Assembly (NCBI RefSeq): GCF_003205615.1
Contig: NZ_PYBV01000044.1
Span: 25,910 to 86,942 of the forward strand
Direction of reading: 5' to 3'
Source of the DNA: Micromonospora arborensis
Lineage (GTDB): Bacteria; Actinomycetota; Actinomycetes; Mycobacteriales; Micromonosporaceae
Length of the DNA: 61,033 nucleotides
Positions within the stretch are counted from its first letter, which is position 1, and every line of letters starts with the position of its first letter. The position numbers and the translations under genes are program-made. Of this stretch, positions 31,501-41,044 are shown in pieces. Under the pieces are notes generated by a model. That model made no database searches. It saw nothing but the letters and a program-made list of their open reading frames with translations, and was not told the origin of the DNA.

Positions 31501-34500
31501 GCTCGCGGCCCCCGGCCGTACGGGGATTGCTCGAAGGTCTCGCCCCGAAATCGTGCCCCTGTCGGCCGCCCAGGAACGCCTGTGGTTCCTCAACCGCCTC
31601 GAAGGGCCGAGCCCGACCTACCACCTGCCGATGGTGCTGCGCCTGATCGGCCCGCTCGACCGCGACGCGCTTGCCGCCGCGCTGACCGACGTGGTGACCC
31701 GCCACGAGGTGTTACGCACGGTCTTCCGGACCGTCGACGGTGTGCCGTGCCAACGAATTCTGCCGCCGTCCCCGGTCGAGTTCACCGACGGCGTGCCGGT
31801 CTTCGACCTGACGACCGACATCCCGCTGTGGGCAAACCTCACGTCGACCGTCCCCGACGAACACCTGCTGACGCTGGTCGTGCACCACATCGCGGGCGAC
31901 GGCTGGTCACTCGCACCGCTGGCCCGCGACATCTCGACCGCCTATCAGGCCCGACTGGGCGGCACCGCACCCTCGTGGAACCCACTGCCGGTGCAGTACG
32001 CGGACTACGCGCTGTGGCAACGCGATCTGGACCTGTCGAGCCAGCTGGCTTACTGGCGGGACGCCCTCGCCGGGCTTCCGCTTGAGCTTGCGCTGCCGGC
32101 CCGCCGCCCCCGGCCCGCCGTCGCGTCCCACCGCGGCGAGATGATCGACCTGAACCTCAACGCCGCGCTCTACGCCCGCCTCACCGCCTTCGCCCGGGCC
32201 GAGAACGTCACGCCGTTCATGGTGATGCAGTCGGCGGTCGCGGTGCTGCTGTCCCGTTTGGGTGCGGGCTTCGACATTCCCCTGGGTACGCCGGTGGCCG
32301 GGCGCAACGACGAAGCCCTCAACGACCTCGTCGGCTTCTTCACCAACACCCTCGTGCTGCGCGTCGCGGTCGGCGGCACCTTCGCCGACACGGTGCGTCG
32401 CGTCCGGGAGACGAGCCTCGACGCGTTCGCCCACCAGGATGTGCCCTTCGAGCGGATCGTGGAGGAGTTGGCCCCGGACCGCTCGCTCGGCCGGCACCCG
32501 CTGTTCCAGGTGCTGCTGGCGTTCCAGAACAACGAGACCCCGGTGCTCGACCTGCCCGGACTCGCCGTCGAGCCGGTCACCCCCGGCTCGCTGCCGGCGA
32601 AGTTCGACCTCGACCTCACCTTCGCCGAGACGGCCGACGGCGGGCTACGCGGCCGTCTCGTCTACGCGACCGACCTGTACGACGCCGACGTGGCCCGCGC
32701 GCTCGCCGACCAGCTCGTCCGCCTGCTCGACCTGGCGCTCGACCGGCCCGACCGCCCGGTCACCGCGCTCGACCTGCTGACCGACGCCGAGCGGGCACAG
32801 GCCGTCGACGACAGCACCTGGCCGGTGCCCGCCGTCCTCGCGCCCCAACTGGTCGAGGCATGGGCCGCCGAGACCCCGGACGCGCCCGCCGTCGACCGGC
32901 TCACCTACCGCGAGCTGAACACGCGCGCCAACCGGCTCGCCCACTACCTGATCGGCCGCGGCGTCGGCCCGGAGGCCCTGGTTGCCCTGCGACTTCCCCG
33001 CTCGGCCGAGCAGGTCGTCGCGTGCCTGGCGGTCCTCAAGGCCGGCGGTGCCTACCTGCCGATCGATCCCGCCTATCCGGCCGAGCGCATCGCCTTCATG
33101 CTCGCCGACGCCCGCCCGGCCGTGATCCTCGACGGCCCGGTTGACACGTCCGCCTTCCCCGCCACTGACCCCGGCGTCGAGGTGCGGCCCGACCATCCCG
33201 CCTACGTCATCTACACCTCCGGCTCCACCGGCCGGCCCAAGGGCGTCGTCGTCGCCCACGGGGGCCTGGCCGCCCTCGCCGCCGCCCAGCGCGAGCACTT
33301 CGCCGTCGCCCCACGCAGCCGTGTCCTCCAGTTCGCCTCGCCCAGCTTCGACGCCGCCGTCTCGGAATGGGCGATGACGTTGTGCGCGGGCGCCCACCTC
33401 GTCGTCGGGACGAAGGACGACCTGATGCCGGGCGAGGCGCTGCGCCGCACCGTCGCCGAGCACGCCATCACCCATGTGACGCTGCCCCCGGCTGTGCTCG
33501 CCGTCCAGGACCCGGCCGGCTTCGAAACGGTGACCACGCTGATCTCGGCCGGCGAGGCGCTGCCGGCCGACGTGGCCGAGCGCTGGCGGCCCGGCCGTCG
33601 GTTGATCAACGCGTACGGCCCGACCGAGGCCACCGTGTGCGCCACCGCGAGCGAGCCGCTGACGGTTGGGGAGAGGCCCTCGATCGGCGTTGCGATCGCC
33701 GGGGTACGCGCGTACGTGCTGGACGCCGGTCTGCGGCCGGTGCCACCCGACGTGCCCGGCGAGCTGTACGTGGCTGGTCTCGGACTGGCCCGCGGCTACC
33801 TTGGTCGGCCCGGCCTGAGCGCCGAGCGTTTCGTCGCCAACCCGTTCCGCCGCGGCGAGCGCATGTACCGCACCGGTGACCTGGCCCGCCGTCGCCCCGA
33901 CGGCATCCTCGACTTCCTCGGCCGCACCGACTTCCAGGTCAAGGTGCGCGGCTTCCGTGTTGAGCCCGGCGAGGTCGAGGCCGCGCTGCTCGGTTTCGCG
34001 GGGGTGCGGCAGGCGGCCGTGCTGGCCCGCGCCGACCGGCTTGTCGCCTACGTGGTCGGCGACATCGACGTGGCGGCGCTTCGCGCGCATGCGGCGCGAA
34101 CCGTGCCGGAGCACATGGTGCCCGCCGCCGTGGTGGTGCTGGAGGCGTTGCCGCTGACCACGAACGGCAAGCTCGACCGCGTTGCCCTGCCCGACCCGAC
34201 CTTCGAGACTGGCCACCGGGAACCGGCGACGCCCCAGGAGGAACTGCTCGCTCGGGCGTTCGCGGCCGTGCTGGGTCGCGAGCGGGTCGGCGTCGACGAC
34301 AACTTCTTCACGCTCGGCGGGCACTCGCTGCTCGCCACCCGCCTGGTCGCCCGAATCCGGTCGGTCCTCGGCGTGGATGTGCCGCTACGGCAACTGTTCG
34401 AGGCACCGACGGTGGCTGCGCTCGCCGGGCGGCTCTCCCTCGCCGGAGGATCGCGGCCCGCCTTGACGCCGCGAGCCCGGCCCTCGACCGTGCCACTCTC

Positions 34501-37500
34501 CTTGGCGCAGCAACGGCTGTGGTTTCTCAACCGGCTCGACGGGGCTGCCGCCTACAACATCCCAATGGTGCTGCGCCTGACCGGGCCGCTCGACCGGGAC
34601 GCCCTCGCCGCCGCGCTGACCGACGTGGTGACCCGTCACGAGGTGCTGCGCACGGTGTTCCCGCTGGTCGACGGGGTGCCGGGCCAGCGCGTCGAGCCGC
34701 CGTCGGTCGCCTTCCGCGAGGTGTCGCCGGCCGAGCCGTTCGACCTGACCACGGAAGTCCCGCTGCGGGTCGGGCTGACTTCGATCGGGCCGGACGAGCA
34801 CCGACTGGCGCTGGTCGTGCACCACATCGCCGGCGACGGCTCGTCGTTGGCACCGCTCGCCCGGGACATCTCGACCGCGTACGCGGCCCGGCTGCGCGGC
34901 GCCGTGCCCTCCTGGACTCCGTTGCCGGTGCAGTATGCGGACTACGCCCTGTGGCAGCGCGAGCTGGACCTGTCGGAGCAGTTGGCGTACTGGCGGGACG
35001 CCCTTGCCGGGCTTCCGCCGGAGCTGACCCTGCCGGCGAGCCGGCCCCGCCCTGCGATTGCCTCGCACCGCGGGGCAGCGGTCGACTTCGCGGTCGACGT
35101 GAACCTGCACGCCCGGCTCACCGAGTTCGCCCGCACCGAAGGTGTCACGCCGTTCATGGTGATGCAGTCGGCGGTCGCCGTGCTGCTGTCGCGCCTGGGT
35201 GCAGGGTCCGACATTCCCTTGGGTACGCCGGTGGCCGGGCGCGACGATGAGGCCCTGCACGACCTCGTCGGCTTCTTCGTCAACACGCTCGTCCTGCGGG
35301 TCGAGGTCGGCGGCACCTTCTCGCAATTGGTGCGCCGCGTACGTGAGTCCACGTTGGATGCCTTCGCCCACCAGGATGTGCCGTTCGAGCAGGTCGTGGA
35401 GGAACTGGCCCCGGCCCGCTCGCTCGGCCGACACCCGTTGTTCCAGGTGATGCTGACGTTCCAGAACACCGAGACGCCCGTGCTCGACCTGCCCGGCCTC
35501 GCCGTCGAAGCCATGCCAGCGGGTACGACGCCGGTCAAGTTCGACCTCGACCTCACCTTCGCCGAGAAGACCGGCGGCGGGCTGCGCGGGCGGATCGCGT
35601 ACGCCACCGACCTGTTCGACGCCGACGTGATCGAGGCGATGGCCGGGCGGCTGGTGCGCGTGCTCGACGCGCTCATCGCCCGGCCGGAGCAGCCCGTGGA
35701 TGCGGTCGACGTGCTGTCGGCCGGGGAGCGGGAGCAGATCCTGGACGGCTGGAACGACACGGACGTCGCCGTTTCGTGGTCCTCGGTCGCCGAGATGGTC
35801 GAGGCGCGGGTCGCGGCGGCGCCGGACGCGCCGGCCGTCGACGGGATCACCTACCGGGAGCTGAACTCGCGGGCCAACCGGTTGGCGCGGCGGCTGGTCG
35901 CGGATGGGGCCGGGCCGGAGTCGATCGTCGCGGTGCGACTGCCCCGGTCGGCCGACCTGGTGGTCGCGCTGCTGGCGGTGCTGAAGGCGGGGGCGGCCTA
36001 TCTGCCGATCGACCCGGACTATCCGGCCGAGCGGATCGGGCTCATCCTCGACGAGGCGCGACCGATTGCGGTGATCGACGAGGTGGTCGTGCCGGACGGG
36101 CCCGACCATGACCTCGGCGTGCGGGTGTTGCCGGAGCATCCGGCGTATGTCATCTACACCTCTGGTTCGACCGGCCGTCCCAAGGGCGTCGTGATCCGGC
36201 AGGCGGGGATGGTCAACTATCTGGCTCGGGCTTCGGCCGTCTATCCGGGGCTGGCTGATGAGGCTCGGTTCCATTCGTCGGTTGGGTTCGACACGACGGT
36301 GACGTCGGTGTTCGGTGCCCTGGTCGCGGGTGGCCGCGTGGTGACCGAGGAGCGGCGTACGGCGTTCTTGAAGGTCACCCCGGGGCATCTGGCTGCTTTG
36401 TCCGACATTCCGGAGAAGCTGCTCATGGTGGGTGGTGAGGCGCTGCGCTATGACCAGCTTCCCGCCGGGGTGTCGGTGGTCAACAGCTACGGTCCGACGG
36501 AGACGACGGTGGCGTGTACCGACTTCATGGTCGACGGCCCTGGTGACGGTGTTGTGCCGATCGGCCGTCCGATGTGGAATACCCGCGTCTACGTGCTCGA
36601 TGCCGCGTTGCGTCCGGTTCCGCCCGGTGTGGCAGGAGAGTTGTACGTCGCGGGCGCCGGTCTGGCGCGGGGTTATCTCGGCCGTCCGGCGTTGACGGCG
36701 GAGCGGTTCGTGGCGTGCCCGTTCGGCGGAGGCGGCCGGATGTATCGCACCGGTGATCTGGTGACGTGGCGGCCGGACGGTGTGCTGGAGTTCCTGGGCC
36801 GCACCGACGACCAGGTGAAGGTGCGCGGCTATCGCATCGAACTCGGCGAGGTCGAAGCGGCGATTGCCGCGCACCCAGAGGTCCGACAGGCCGCGGTGAC
36901 CGTGCACGGCCAGCAGGTCGTGGCCTACGTCGTGCCGGCCGTCGACCCGCAGGAGCTGCGCCGGTTCGTGGCCCGCACGCTGCCCGACTACATGGTCCCC
37001 GCCGCCGTCGTCGCCCTGACCGAGCTGCCGCTCACCGTCAACGGCAAGGTCGACCGTCGCTCCCTGCCCGCCCCGGACTACGCCGCAGCCGTCACCGGCC
37101 GGGCACCACGTGGGCACCGGGAACGGGTCGTGTGCGAGGTGTTCGCCGATGTGCTGGGCCTCGAGCAGGTCGGTGCCGACGACGACTTCTTCGCCCTCGG
37201 CGGGCACTCGCTGCTCGCCATCACCCTCATCGAGCGGCTGCGCGAGCGAGATGTCACGGTCGACGTCCGCACGCTGTTCCTCAACCCCACGCCCGCCGGT
37301 CTCGCCGGCAGTACGGGCCGGGCCGAGGTGGCGATCCCGCCGCGCCGTCCACTGTCCCGTCCGTTGACGCCCGAGATGTTCCCGCTGGTCGACCTCACCG
37401 CCGACGAGGTGGCCCTGCTGCCCGACGACGTGGTCGACGTCTACCCCCTCGCGCCGCTGCAGGAGGGCATGTACTTCCACCACCTGATGAACCGGGAGAA

Positions 37501-40500
37501 CGACGTCTACGTCCTGCCGGTCGAACTCGCCTTCGACTCGCGACAACGCCTCGACGCCTTCGTGGCCGCCCTGCAACAGGTCGTGGACCGGCACGAGATC
37601 CTGCGCACCTCGATCCGCAGTTTCCGCGAACCCGTCCAGATCGTCCACGAGAAGGCGACAATCCCGGTCTCGTACGGGGAGAACGTGCCGATGGACCTGA
37701 CCCAGGCCCCGTTGCTGCGGGTCAACGTCGTCGGTGACCGGGCGGTTGTGCGGATCCACCACATCGTGCAGGACCACACCGCCCTCGACGTGCTGCTCGG
37801 CGAGGTGCGCGCCTTCCTCGACGGAACGGCCGGTCACCTGCCCGAGCCGGTGCCGTTCCGCGACTTCGTGGCCCGCGCCCGACTGGGCGCCGACGACCAC
37901 GAGGAGCACTTCCGAGCCGTGCTGGGCGACGTCGAGGAACCGACCGCACCATACGGCCTGCTAAACGTCCAGGGCGACGGCTCCGGCGTCACCGAGGCGT
38001 CACGGGCGCTGCCCGCCGAACTGGCCGCCGCCATCCGGGAGGCCGCTCGCCGCCACCGCACCACCCCGGCGGTTGTGCTGCACGCCGCCTGGGCGCACGT
38101 GTTGGCCGCGATCACCGGGCGGTCGGACGTGGTGTTCGGAACCGTCCTGTTCGGACGCATGAGCGCCGTGGGCGGGGAGCGGACGCCGGGGCTGTTCATG
38201 AACACGCTGCCGCTGCGGATCGACGTCGACGCTTCGAACATGGTGGACCACGTGCGCGAGCAGCTGGCAGACCTGCAGGCGCACGAGCACGCGCCGCTCG
38301 CCGTCGCCCAGCGGGCCGCCCCCGCCAACCCTCTCTTCACCACGCTGCTGAACTACCGGCACAACACGCCGGCGCCGGGAACCGGCGGGCTCGACGGCAT
38401 CCGATTGCTGAGCGTGCGGGAGCGCACCAACTACCCCATCGCCGTGATGATCGAGGACGGCGGAGCAGGATTCATCGTCACCGTTCAGGCGGCTGCGCCC
38501 GCCTCGCCGCGGCTGCTGTGCGACATGGTCGAGACCGCGGTCGCCGGGCTGGTCGACGGGAAGCGGCCCGAGACGCTTCCGGCCATACTGCGCGACGAGA
38601 TCCTGCACGGCTGGAACGACACCACCCGGTCCTGTCAGCCGGCGACCCTGCCCGAGCTCTTCGAGACCCAAGCGGCGGCAACCCCGGACGCGCCGGCCGT
38701 GGATGCGGTCACCTATCGGGAGTTGAGCGGGCGGGTGAGCCGGTTGGCCGGTGTGCTGGCCGCGTTTGGAGTCGGCCCGGAGACCCGGGTGGCTGTGGTA
38801 TTGCCCCGCTCGGTGGACTTGATTGTCGTTCTGCTGGCCGTGATGAAGGCCGGCGGCGCGTACGTGCCGATCGACCCGGACTATCCGGCCGACCGGATCG
38901 CCTTTGTCATCGCGGACGCCCGGCCCGTGCTGGTGATCGACGAAGACTTCGACCTGAGTGCTGAAGGCCCTTCGCTCGGCCCGGTGGATCTGCGTCCCTC
39001 GCACCCGGCGTACGTCATGTACACGTCGGGTTCGACGGGTCGTCCGAAAGGTGTGGTGGTCACGCATGAGGCGGTGGTCAACCAGTTCGGGTGGATGCAG
39101 CGCACGTACGGCCTGACCGCCGACGACCGGATGCTGTTGAAGACCCCGGTCGGGTTCGACGTGTCGGTGTGGGAGCTGTTCTGGCCGCTCGTCACCGGCG
39201 CGTCGGTGGTGGTTGCCCGGCCCGGCGGCCACCGCGATCCGGCGTACCTGGCGGGTGTGATCCGCGATGCCGGGGTGACGGTCGTGCAATTCGTGCCGTC
39301 GATGCTGCGGTTGTTCCTCGACGATCCGGCCGCGGCGTCGTGCCGCAGCCTGCGAGTGCTGATCTGCATCGGCGAAGCCCTACCGGGCGAACTGGCCGAG
39401 GAAGCCCACAAGGTACTCGGTCTGCCGGTGCAGAACCTCTACGGGCCGACCGAGGCGACCATCGCGGTCACCGGCTGGGAATGCGATCAGCCCGGCGCCG
39501 CCCCGATCGGCACACCGATGGACAACACCCGCGTCTACGTGCTCGACAAGTCCCTTCGGCCGGTGCCCCCGGGCGTACCGGGGGAGTTGTATCTCGCGGG
39601 AATCCAACTGGCCCGCGGTTACTGGGACCGGCCGGGGCTGACCGCCGAGCGGTTCGTCGCCGACCCGTACGGCCGCGGCGGTCGTCTCTACCGCACCGGC
39701 GACGTCGCCATGTGGCGGCCGGACGGCGTGCTGGACTTCCTGGGCCGTACGGATGATCAGGTGAAGTTGCGCGGCTTCCGGATCGAGCTGGGGGAGATCG
39801 AGACCGCGCTGCGCGGCTTCGGCGAGGTGCGGCAGGCCGCTGTGGTAGTCCGTGACTCGCGGCTCGTCGCCTACGTGGTCGGGGCGGTCGACCCGGTGGC
39901 GTTGCGGGCGTACGTGGGATCGACGCTGCCCGAATACATGGTGCCCGCGACCGTGGTCCTGCTGGACGCGCTGCCGCTGACGGCGAACGGCAAACTCGAC
40001 CGGCGAGCGTTGCCGCTCCCCGACTTCGCGGTGGCCACCGACCGCCGAGCGGCCTCCACGCGCGAAGAGGAAGTGCTCTGTCAAGCCTTCGCTGCCGTGC
40101 TCGGGCTCGACGAGGTCGGTGTCGACGACAACTTCTTCGACCTCGGAGGCCACTCTCTGCTCGCCACCCGGGTCGTCCAGCGAGTCCGCGCTAGCCTCGG
40201 GGTCGAGCCGTCCCTAGCCGACCTGTTCCGCTACCCGACGGCCGCGCTGCTCGCCCCCAGACTGGGCGCGCACCGCCGGCCCGACCCGTTCCGGCCGGTC
40301 CTCCCGCTGCAGACCGAGGGCACTCTCGCGCCGCTGTTCTGCCTGCCTCCGGCGAGCGGTCTGAGCTGGAGCTACGCCGGCCTGGTCGAGCATCTTGACG
40401 ACCGGCCGATCTACGGGTTGCAGGCCCCGATGCTCGACGGCGAGCACCCCGGCGGCAGCATGGACGAGGCGGTCGCCTGGTATCTCGAGCAGCTGCGATC

Positions 40501-41044
40501 GGCGCAGCCCACCGGCCCCTACCATCTGCTCGGCTGGTCGGCCGGGGGCAACATCGCCCACGCGCTCGCGGTCGAACTGCAACGCCAGGGCCAAAAGGTC
40601 GCGCTGCTCGTGCTCCTCGATTCCTATCCCGGTGCAGAGGGCCACGAGGCAATCGCCGCGTCGGAGCACGATCTGCTGGCGGCGCTGCTGCGCGCAGCGG
40701 GGGCGAGCCCGGGGGAGGAGACCCTGACGGTGCCCGGGGCGGTGCGAGCCCTGCGCGACGCCGACCTGCCCTGGCCGGTCGGCGAACAGCACGTTCGCGC
40801 CTTCCTGCGCAACACCCGCAGCAATCTGCGAGTGCAGCACAGCATCGTGCCGGGGCTTTTCGACGGCGACATCGTCCACTTCACCGCCCTGCAGGGACGC
40901 TTCACCCCCGAGCAGGCGGAGCAGAGCTGGCAGGCGCATGCGACCGGCGGCGTTCAGGCGTACCCGGTCGCCTCCGACCATGCGGGCATGTGCGCTCGCG
41001 GTCCGCTCGGCGAGATCGGTGACGTCCTTGCCGGTCTACTGTGA
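28511..41044 (+). CDS. four-module non-ribosomal peptide synthetase with terminal thioesterase (NRPS3)
   Basis: A 4177-residue synthetase adding residues 6-9 and releasing the peptide. The ATG at 28511 has AGGAGAG upstream; longer readings from 28484 lack a site. Module 6: C (PLSFAQQRLWFL at residue 3, HHVAGDG at 128), A (core 580, D-V-W-Q-I-I-L-I-A, unassigned), T (Ser962). Module 7: C (HHIAGDG at 1125), A (core 1565, D-A-S-T-I-A-A-V-C, aromatic; close to Phe, Tyr and beta-hydroxytyrosine pockets), T (Ser1939). Module 8: C (HHIAGDGSS at 2104), A (core 2546, D-T-T-K-M-G-S-V-A), T (Ser2900). Module 9: dual E/C-type C (HHIVQDH at 3083), A (core 3501, D-V-W-Q-I-I-L-I-A), T (Ser3882). TE about 3915-4175 with GWSAGG (Ser4010) and His about 4157. 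Residue 8 should be D. The TE could hydrolyse or cyclise; Ser3 and Thr5 could be lactonisation sites. The C domain starts almost at residue 1, with no visible docking helix. The stop overlaps the next gene by four bases. Confidence 0.96.
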   Translation: MIPLSFAQQRLWFLSRLEESGATYNIPMVLRLRGALDPGALHAALTDVVARHEVLRTIFPEAADGTPFQHVLEDWSVPMPVEAVTEAALPAAIARQVGHTFALATEIPLSARLFTLAVDDHVLALVVHHVAGDGWSMGPLARDLSTAYQARCSGTAPDFEELPVQYADYALWQRDLLGEADDPDSVLTTQLDYWRRALDGIPDELTLPGARPRPGVASHRGGVVEVTLDAGLHARLGAFARGASATPFMVLQAGLAVLLSRLGAGPDIPLGMPVAGRTDDALNDLVGFFVNTLVVRVRVAGAFTDVVHQVRSAMLDAMSHQDVPFERIVEDLAPARSLARHPLFQVMLGMQNTATPTLDLPGVEASLLPIGSAPAKFDLDLSFTEPPGGGLRGRITYAADLFDAEAVQDLADRLVHLLDRALDRPDLPVGDLDILTVDERHRILVGWNDTSRSYTPSTVPGLFEAQAVATPDAPAVDAVTYRELSERVGRLAGILAARGVGPETRVAVVLPRSVDLVVVLLAVLKAGGAYVPVDPDYPADRIAFVIADARPVLVIDSSFDLGADGPVLEPVQLLPSHPAYVIYTSGSTGRPKGVVVSHAAVVNQFGWMQRTYGLTATDRVLLKTPVGFDVSVWELFWPLVTGASMVVARPGGHRDPAYLAGVIRDAGVTVVQFVPSMLRHFLDDPDAASCRSLRVLICIGEALPGDLADEAQRVLGLPVQNLYGPTEATIAITSWVCAQPANPMPIGTPMDNSRVYVLDRSMRPVPPGVPGELYLAGIQLARGYWARPGLTAERFVADPYGRGGRLYRTGDLAMWRLDGELVYLGRTDDQVKFRGFRIELGEITAILSTHADVRQAAVAVHDDRLVAYVVGDLDPAALRAHVAAALPEYMVPAAVVALDSLPLTANGKLDRKALPAPDFAASTTRRAPANRDEELLCQAFGEVLGRDDVGVDDNFFDLGGHSLLATKLVNRIRFLLGRETTVRDLFNAPTVAGLAGRLAAPGRTGIARRSRPEIVPLSAAQERLWFLNRLEGPSPTYHLPMVLRLIGPLDRDALAAALTDVVTRHEVLRTVFRTVDGVPCQRILPPSPVEFTDGVPVFDLTTDIPLWANLTSTVPDEHLLTLVVHHIAGDGWSLAPLARDISTAYQARLGGTAPSWNPLPVQYADYALWQRDLDLSSQLAYWRDALAGLPLELALPARRPRPAVASHRGEMIDLNLNAALYARLTAFARAENVTPFMVMQSAVAVLLSRLGAGFDIPLGTPVAGRNDEALNDLVGFFTNTLVLRVAVGGTFADTVRRVRETSLDAFAHQDVPFERIVEELAPDRSLGRHPLFQVLLAFQNNETPVLDLPGLAVEPVTPGSLPAKFDLDLTFAETADGGLRGRLVYATDLYDADVARALADQLVRLLDLALDRPDRPVTALDLLTDAERAQAVDDSTWPVPAVLAPQLVEAWAAETPDAPAVDRLTYRELNTRANRLAHYLIGRGVGPEALVALRLPRSAEQVVACLAVLKAGGAYLPIDPAYPAERIAFMLADARPAVILDGPVDTSAFPATDPGVEVRPDHPAYVIYTSGSTGRPKGVVVAHGGLAALAAAQREHFAVAPRSRVLQFASPSFDAAVSEWAMTLCAGAHLVVGTKDDLMPGEALRRTVAEHAITHVTLPPAVLAVQDPAGFETVTTLISAGEALPADVAERWRPGRRLINAYGPTEATVCATASEPLTVGERPSIGVAIAGVRAYVLDAGLRPVPPDVPGELYVAGLGLARGYLGRPGLSAERFVANPFRRGERMYRTGDLARRRPDGILDFLGRTDFQVKVRGFRVEPGEVEAALLGFAGVRQAAVLARADRLVAYVVGDIDVAALRAHAARTVPEHMVPAAVVVLEALPLTTNGKLDRVALPDPTFETGHREPATPQEELLARAFAAVLGRERVGVDDNFFTLGGHSLLATRLVARIRSVLGVDVPLRQLFEAPTVAALAGRLSLAGGSRPALTPRARPSTVPLSLAQQRLWFLNRLDGAAAYNIPMVLRLTGPLDRDALAAALTDVVTRHEVLRTVFPLVDGVPGQRVEPPSVAFREVSPAEPFDLTTEVPLRVGLTSIGPDEHRLALVVHHIAGDGSSLAPLARDISTAYAARLRGAVPSWTPLPVQYADYALWQRELDLSEQLAYWRDALAGLPPELTLPASRPRPAIASHRGAAVDFAVDVNLHARLTEFARTEGVTPFMVMQSAVAVLLSRLGAGSDIPLGTPVAGRDDEALHDLVGFFVNTLVLRVEVGGTFSQLVRRVRESTLDAFAHQDVPFEQVVEELAPARSLGRHPLFQVMLTFQNTETPVLDLPGLAVEAMPAGTTPVKFDLDLTFAEKTGGGLRGRIAYATDLFDADVIEAMAGRLVRVLDALIARPEQPVDAVDVLSAGEREQILDGWNDTDVAVSWSSVAEMVEARVAAAPDAPAVDGITYRELNSRANRLARRLVADGAGPESIVAVRLPRSADLVVALLAVLKAGAAYLPIDPDYPAERIGLILDEARPIAVIDEVVVPDGPDHDLGVRVLPEHPAYVIYTSGSTGRPKGVVIRQAGMVNYLARASAVYPGLADEARFHSSVGFDTTVTSVFGALVAGGRVVTEERRTAFLKVTPGHLAALSDIPEKLLMVGGEALRYDQLPAGVSVVNSYGPTETTVACTDFMVDGPGDGVVPIGRPMWNTRVYVLDAALRPVPPGVAGELYVAGAGLARGYLGRPALTAERFVACPFGGGGRMYRTGDLVTWRPDGVLEFLGRTDDQVKVRGYRIELGEVEAAIAAHPEVRQAAVTVHGQQVVAYVVPAVDPQELRRFVARTLPDYMVPAAVVALTELPLTVNGKVDRRSLPAPDYAAAVTGRAPRGHRERVVCEVFADVLGLEQVGADDDFFALGGHSLLAITLIERLRERDVTVDVRTLFLNPTPAGLAGSTGRAEVAIPPRRPLSRPLTPEMFPLVDLTADEVALLPDDVVDVYPLAPLQEGMYFHHLMNRENDVYVLPVELAFDSRQRLDAFVAALQQVVDRHEILRTSIRSFREPVQIVHEKATIPVSYGENVPMDLTQAPLLRVNVVGDRAVVRIHHIVQDHTALDVLLGEVRAFLDGTAGHLPEPVPFRDFVARARLGADDHEEHFRAVLGDVEEPTAPYGLLNVQGDGSGVTEASRALPAELAAAIREAARRHRTTPAVVLHAAWAHVLAAITGRSDVVFGTVLFGRMSAVGGERTPGLFMNTLPLRIDVDASNMVDHVREQLADLQAHEHAPLAVAQRAAPANPLFTTLLNYRHNTPAPGTGGLDGIRLLSVRERTNYPIAVMIEDGGAGFIVTVQAAAPASPRLLCDMVETAVAGLVDGKRPETLPAILRDEILHGWNDTTRSCQPATLPELFETQAAATPDAPAVDAVTYRELSGRVSRLAGVLAAFGVGPETRVAVVLPRSVDLIVVLLAVMKAGGAYVPIDPDYPADRIAFVIADARPVLVIDEDFDLSAEGPSLGPVDLRPSHPAYVMYTSGSTGRPKGVVVTHEAVVNQFGWMQRTYGLTADDRMLLKTPVGFDVSVWELFWPLVTGASVVVARPGGHRDPAYLAGVIRDAGVTVVQFVPSMLRLFLDDPAAASCRSLRVLICIGEALPGELAEEAHKVLGLPVQNLYGPTEATIAVTGWECDQPGAAPIGTPMDNTRVYVLDKSLRPVPPGVPGELYLAGIQLARGYWDRPGLTAERFVADPYGRGGRLYRTGDVAMWRPDGVLDFLGRTDDQVKLRGFRIELGEIETALRGFGEVRQAAVVVRDSRLVAYVVGAVDPVALRAYVGSTLPEYMVPATVVLLDALPLTANGKLDRRALPLPDFAVATDRRAASTREEEVLCQAFAAVLGLDEVGVDDNFFDLGGHSLLATRVVQRVRASLGVEPSLADLFRYPTAALLAPRLGAHRRPDPFRPVLPLQTEGTLAPLFCLPPASGLSWSYAGLVEHLDDRPIYGLQAPMLDGEHPGGSMDEAVAWYLEQLRSAQPTGPYHLLGWSAGGNIAHALAVELQRQGQKVALLVLLDSYPGAEGHEAIAASEHDLLAALLRAAGASPGEETLTVPGAVRALRDADLPWPVGEQHVRAFLRNTRSNLRVQHSIVPGLFDGDIVHFTALQGRFTPEQAEQSWQAHATGGVQAYPVASDHAGMCARGPLGEIGDVLAGLL
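30230..31060 (+). repeat. duplicated A-domain segment, copy 1 (module 6)
   Basis: The module 6 A domain here and the module 9 A domain at about 38995-39830 share long near-identical base runs, for example around 30300-30550 against 39060-39310, and the same pocket residues. They appear to be a second recent duplication inside NRPS3, giving the same unassigned residue at positions 6 and 9. Confidence 0.75.
36119..37881 (+). repeat. duplicated A-T-C cassette, copy 2 (module 8/9 of NRPS3)
   Basis: This is the partner of 23928-25690. It includes the D-T-T-K-M-G-S-V-A adenylation core, the carrier domain and the N-terminal part of the dual-type C domain. The preserved unit is the A domain together with the epimerising C domain that follows it, so duplication would have carried both substrate choice and D-configuration. 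Confidence 0.85.
38995..39830 (+). repeat. duplicated A-domain segment, copy 2 (module 9)
   Basis: Partner of 30230-31060. The two differ mostly at scattered third positions and a few conservative residues, for example MVVARPGG against VVVARPGG. Confidence 0.75.
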
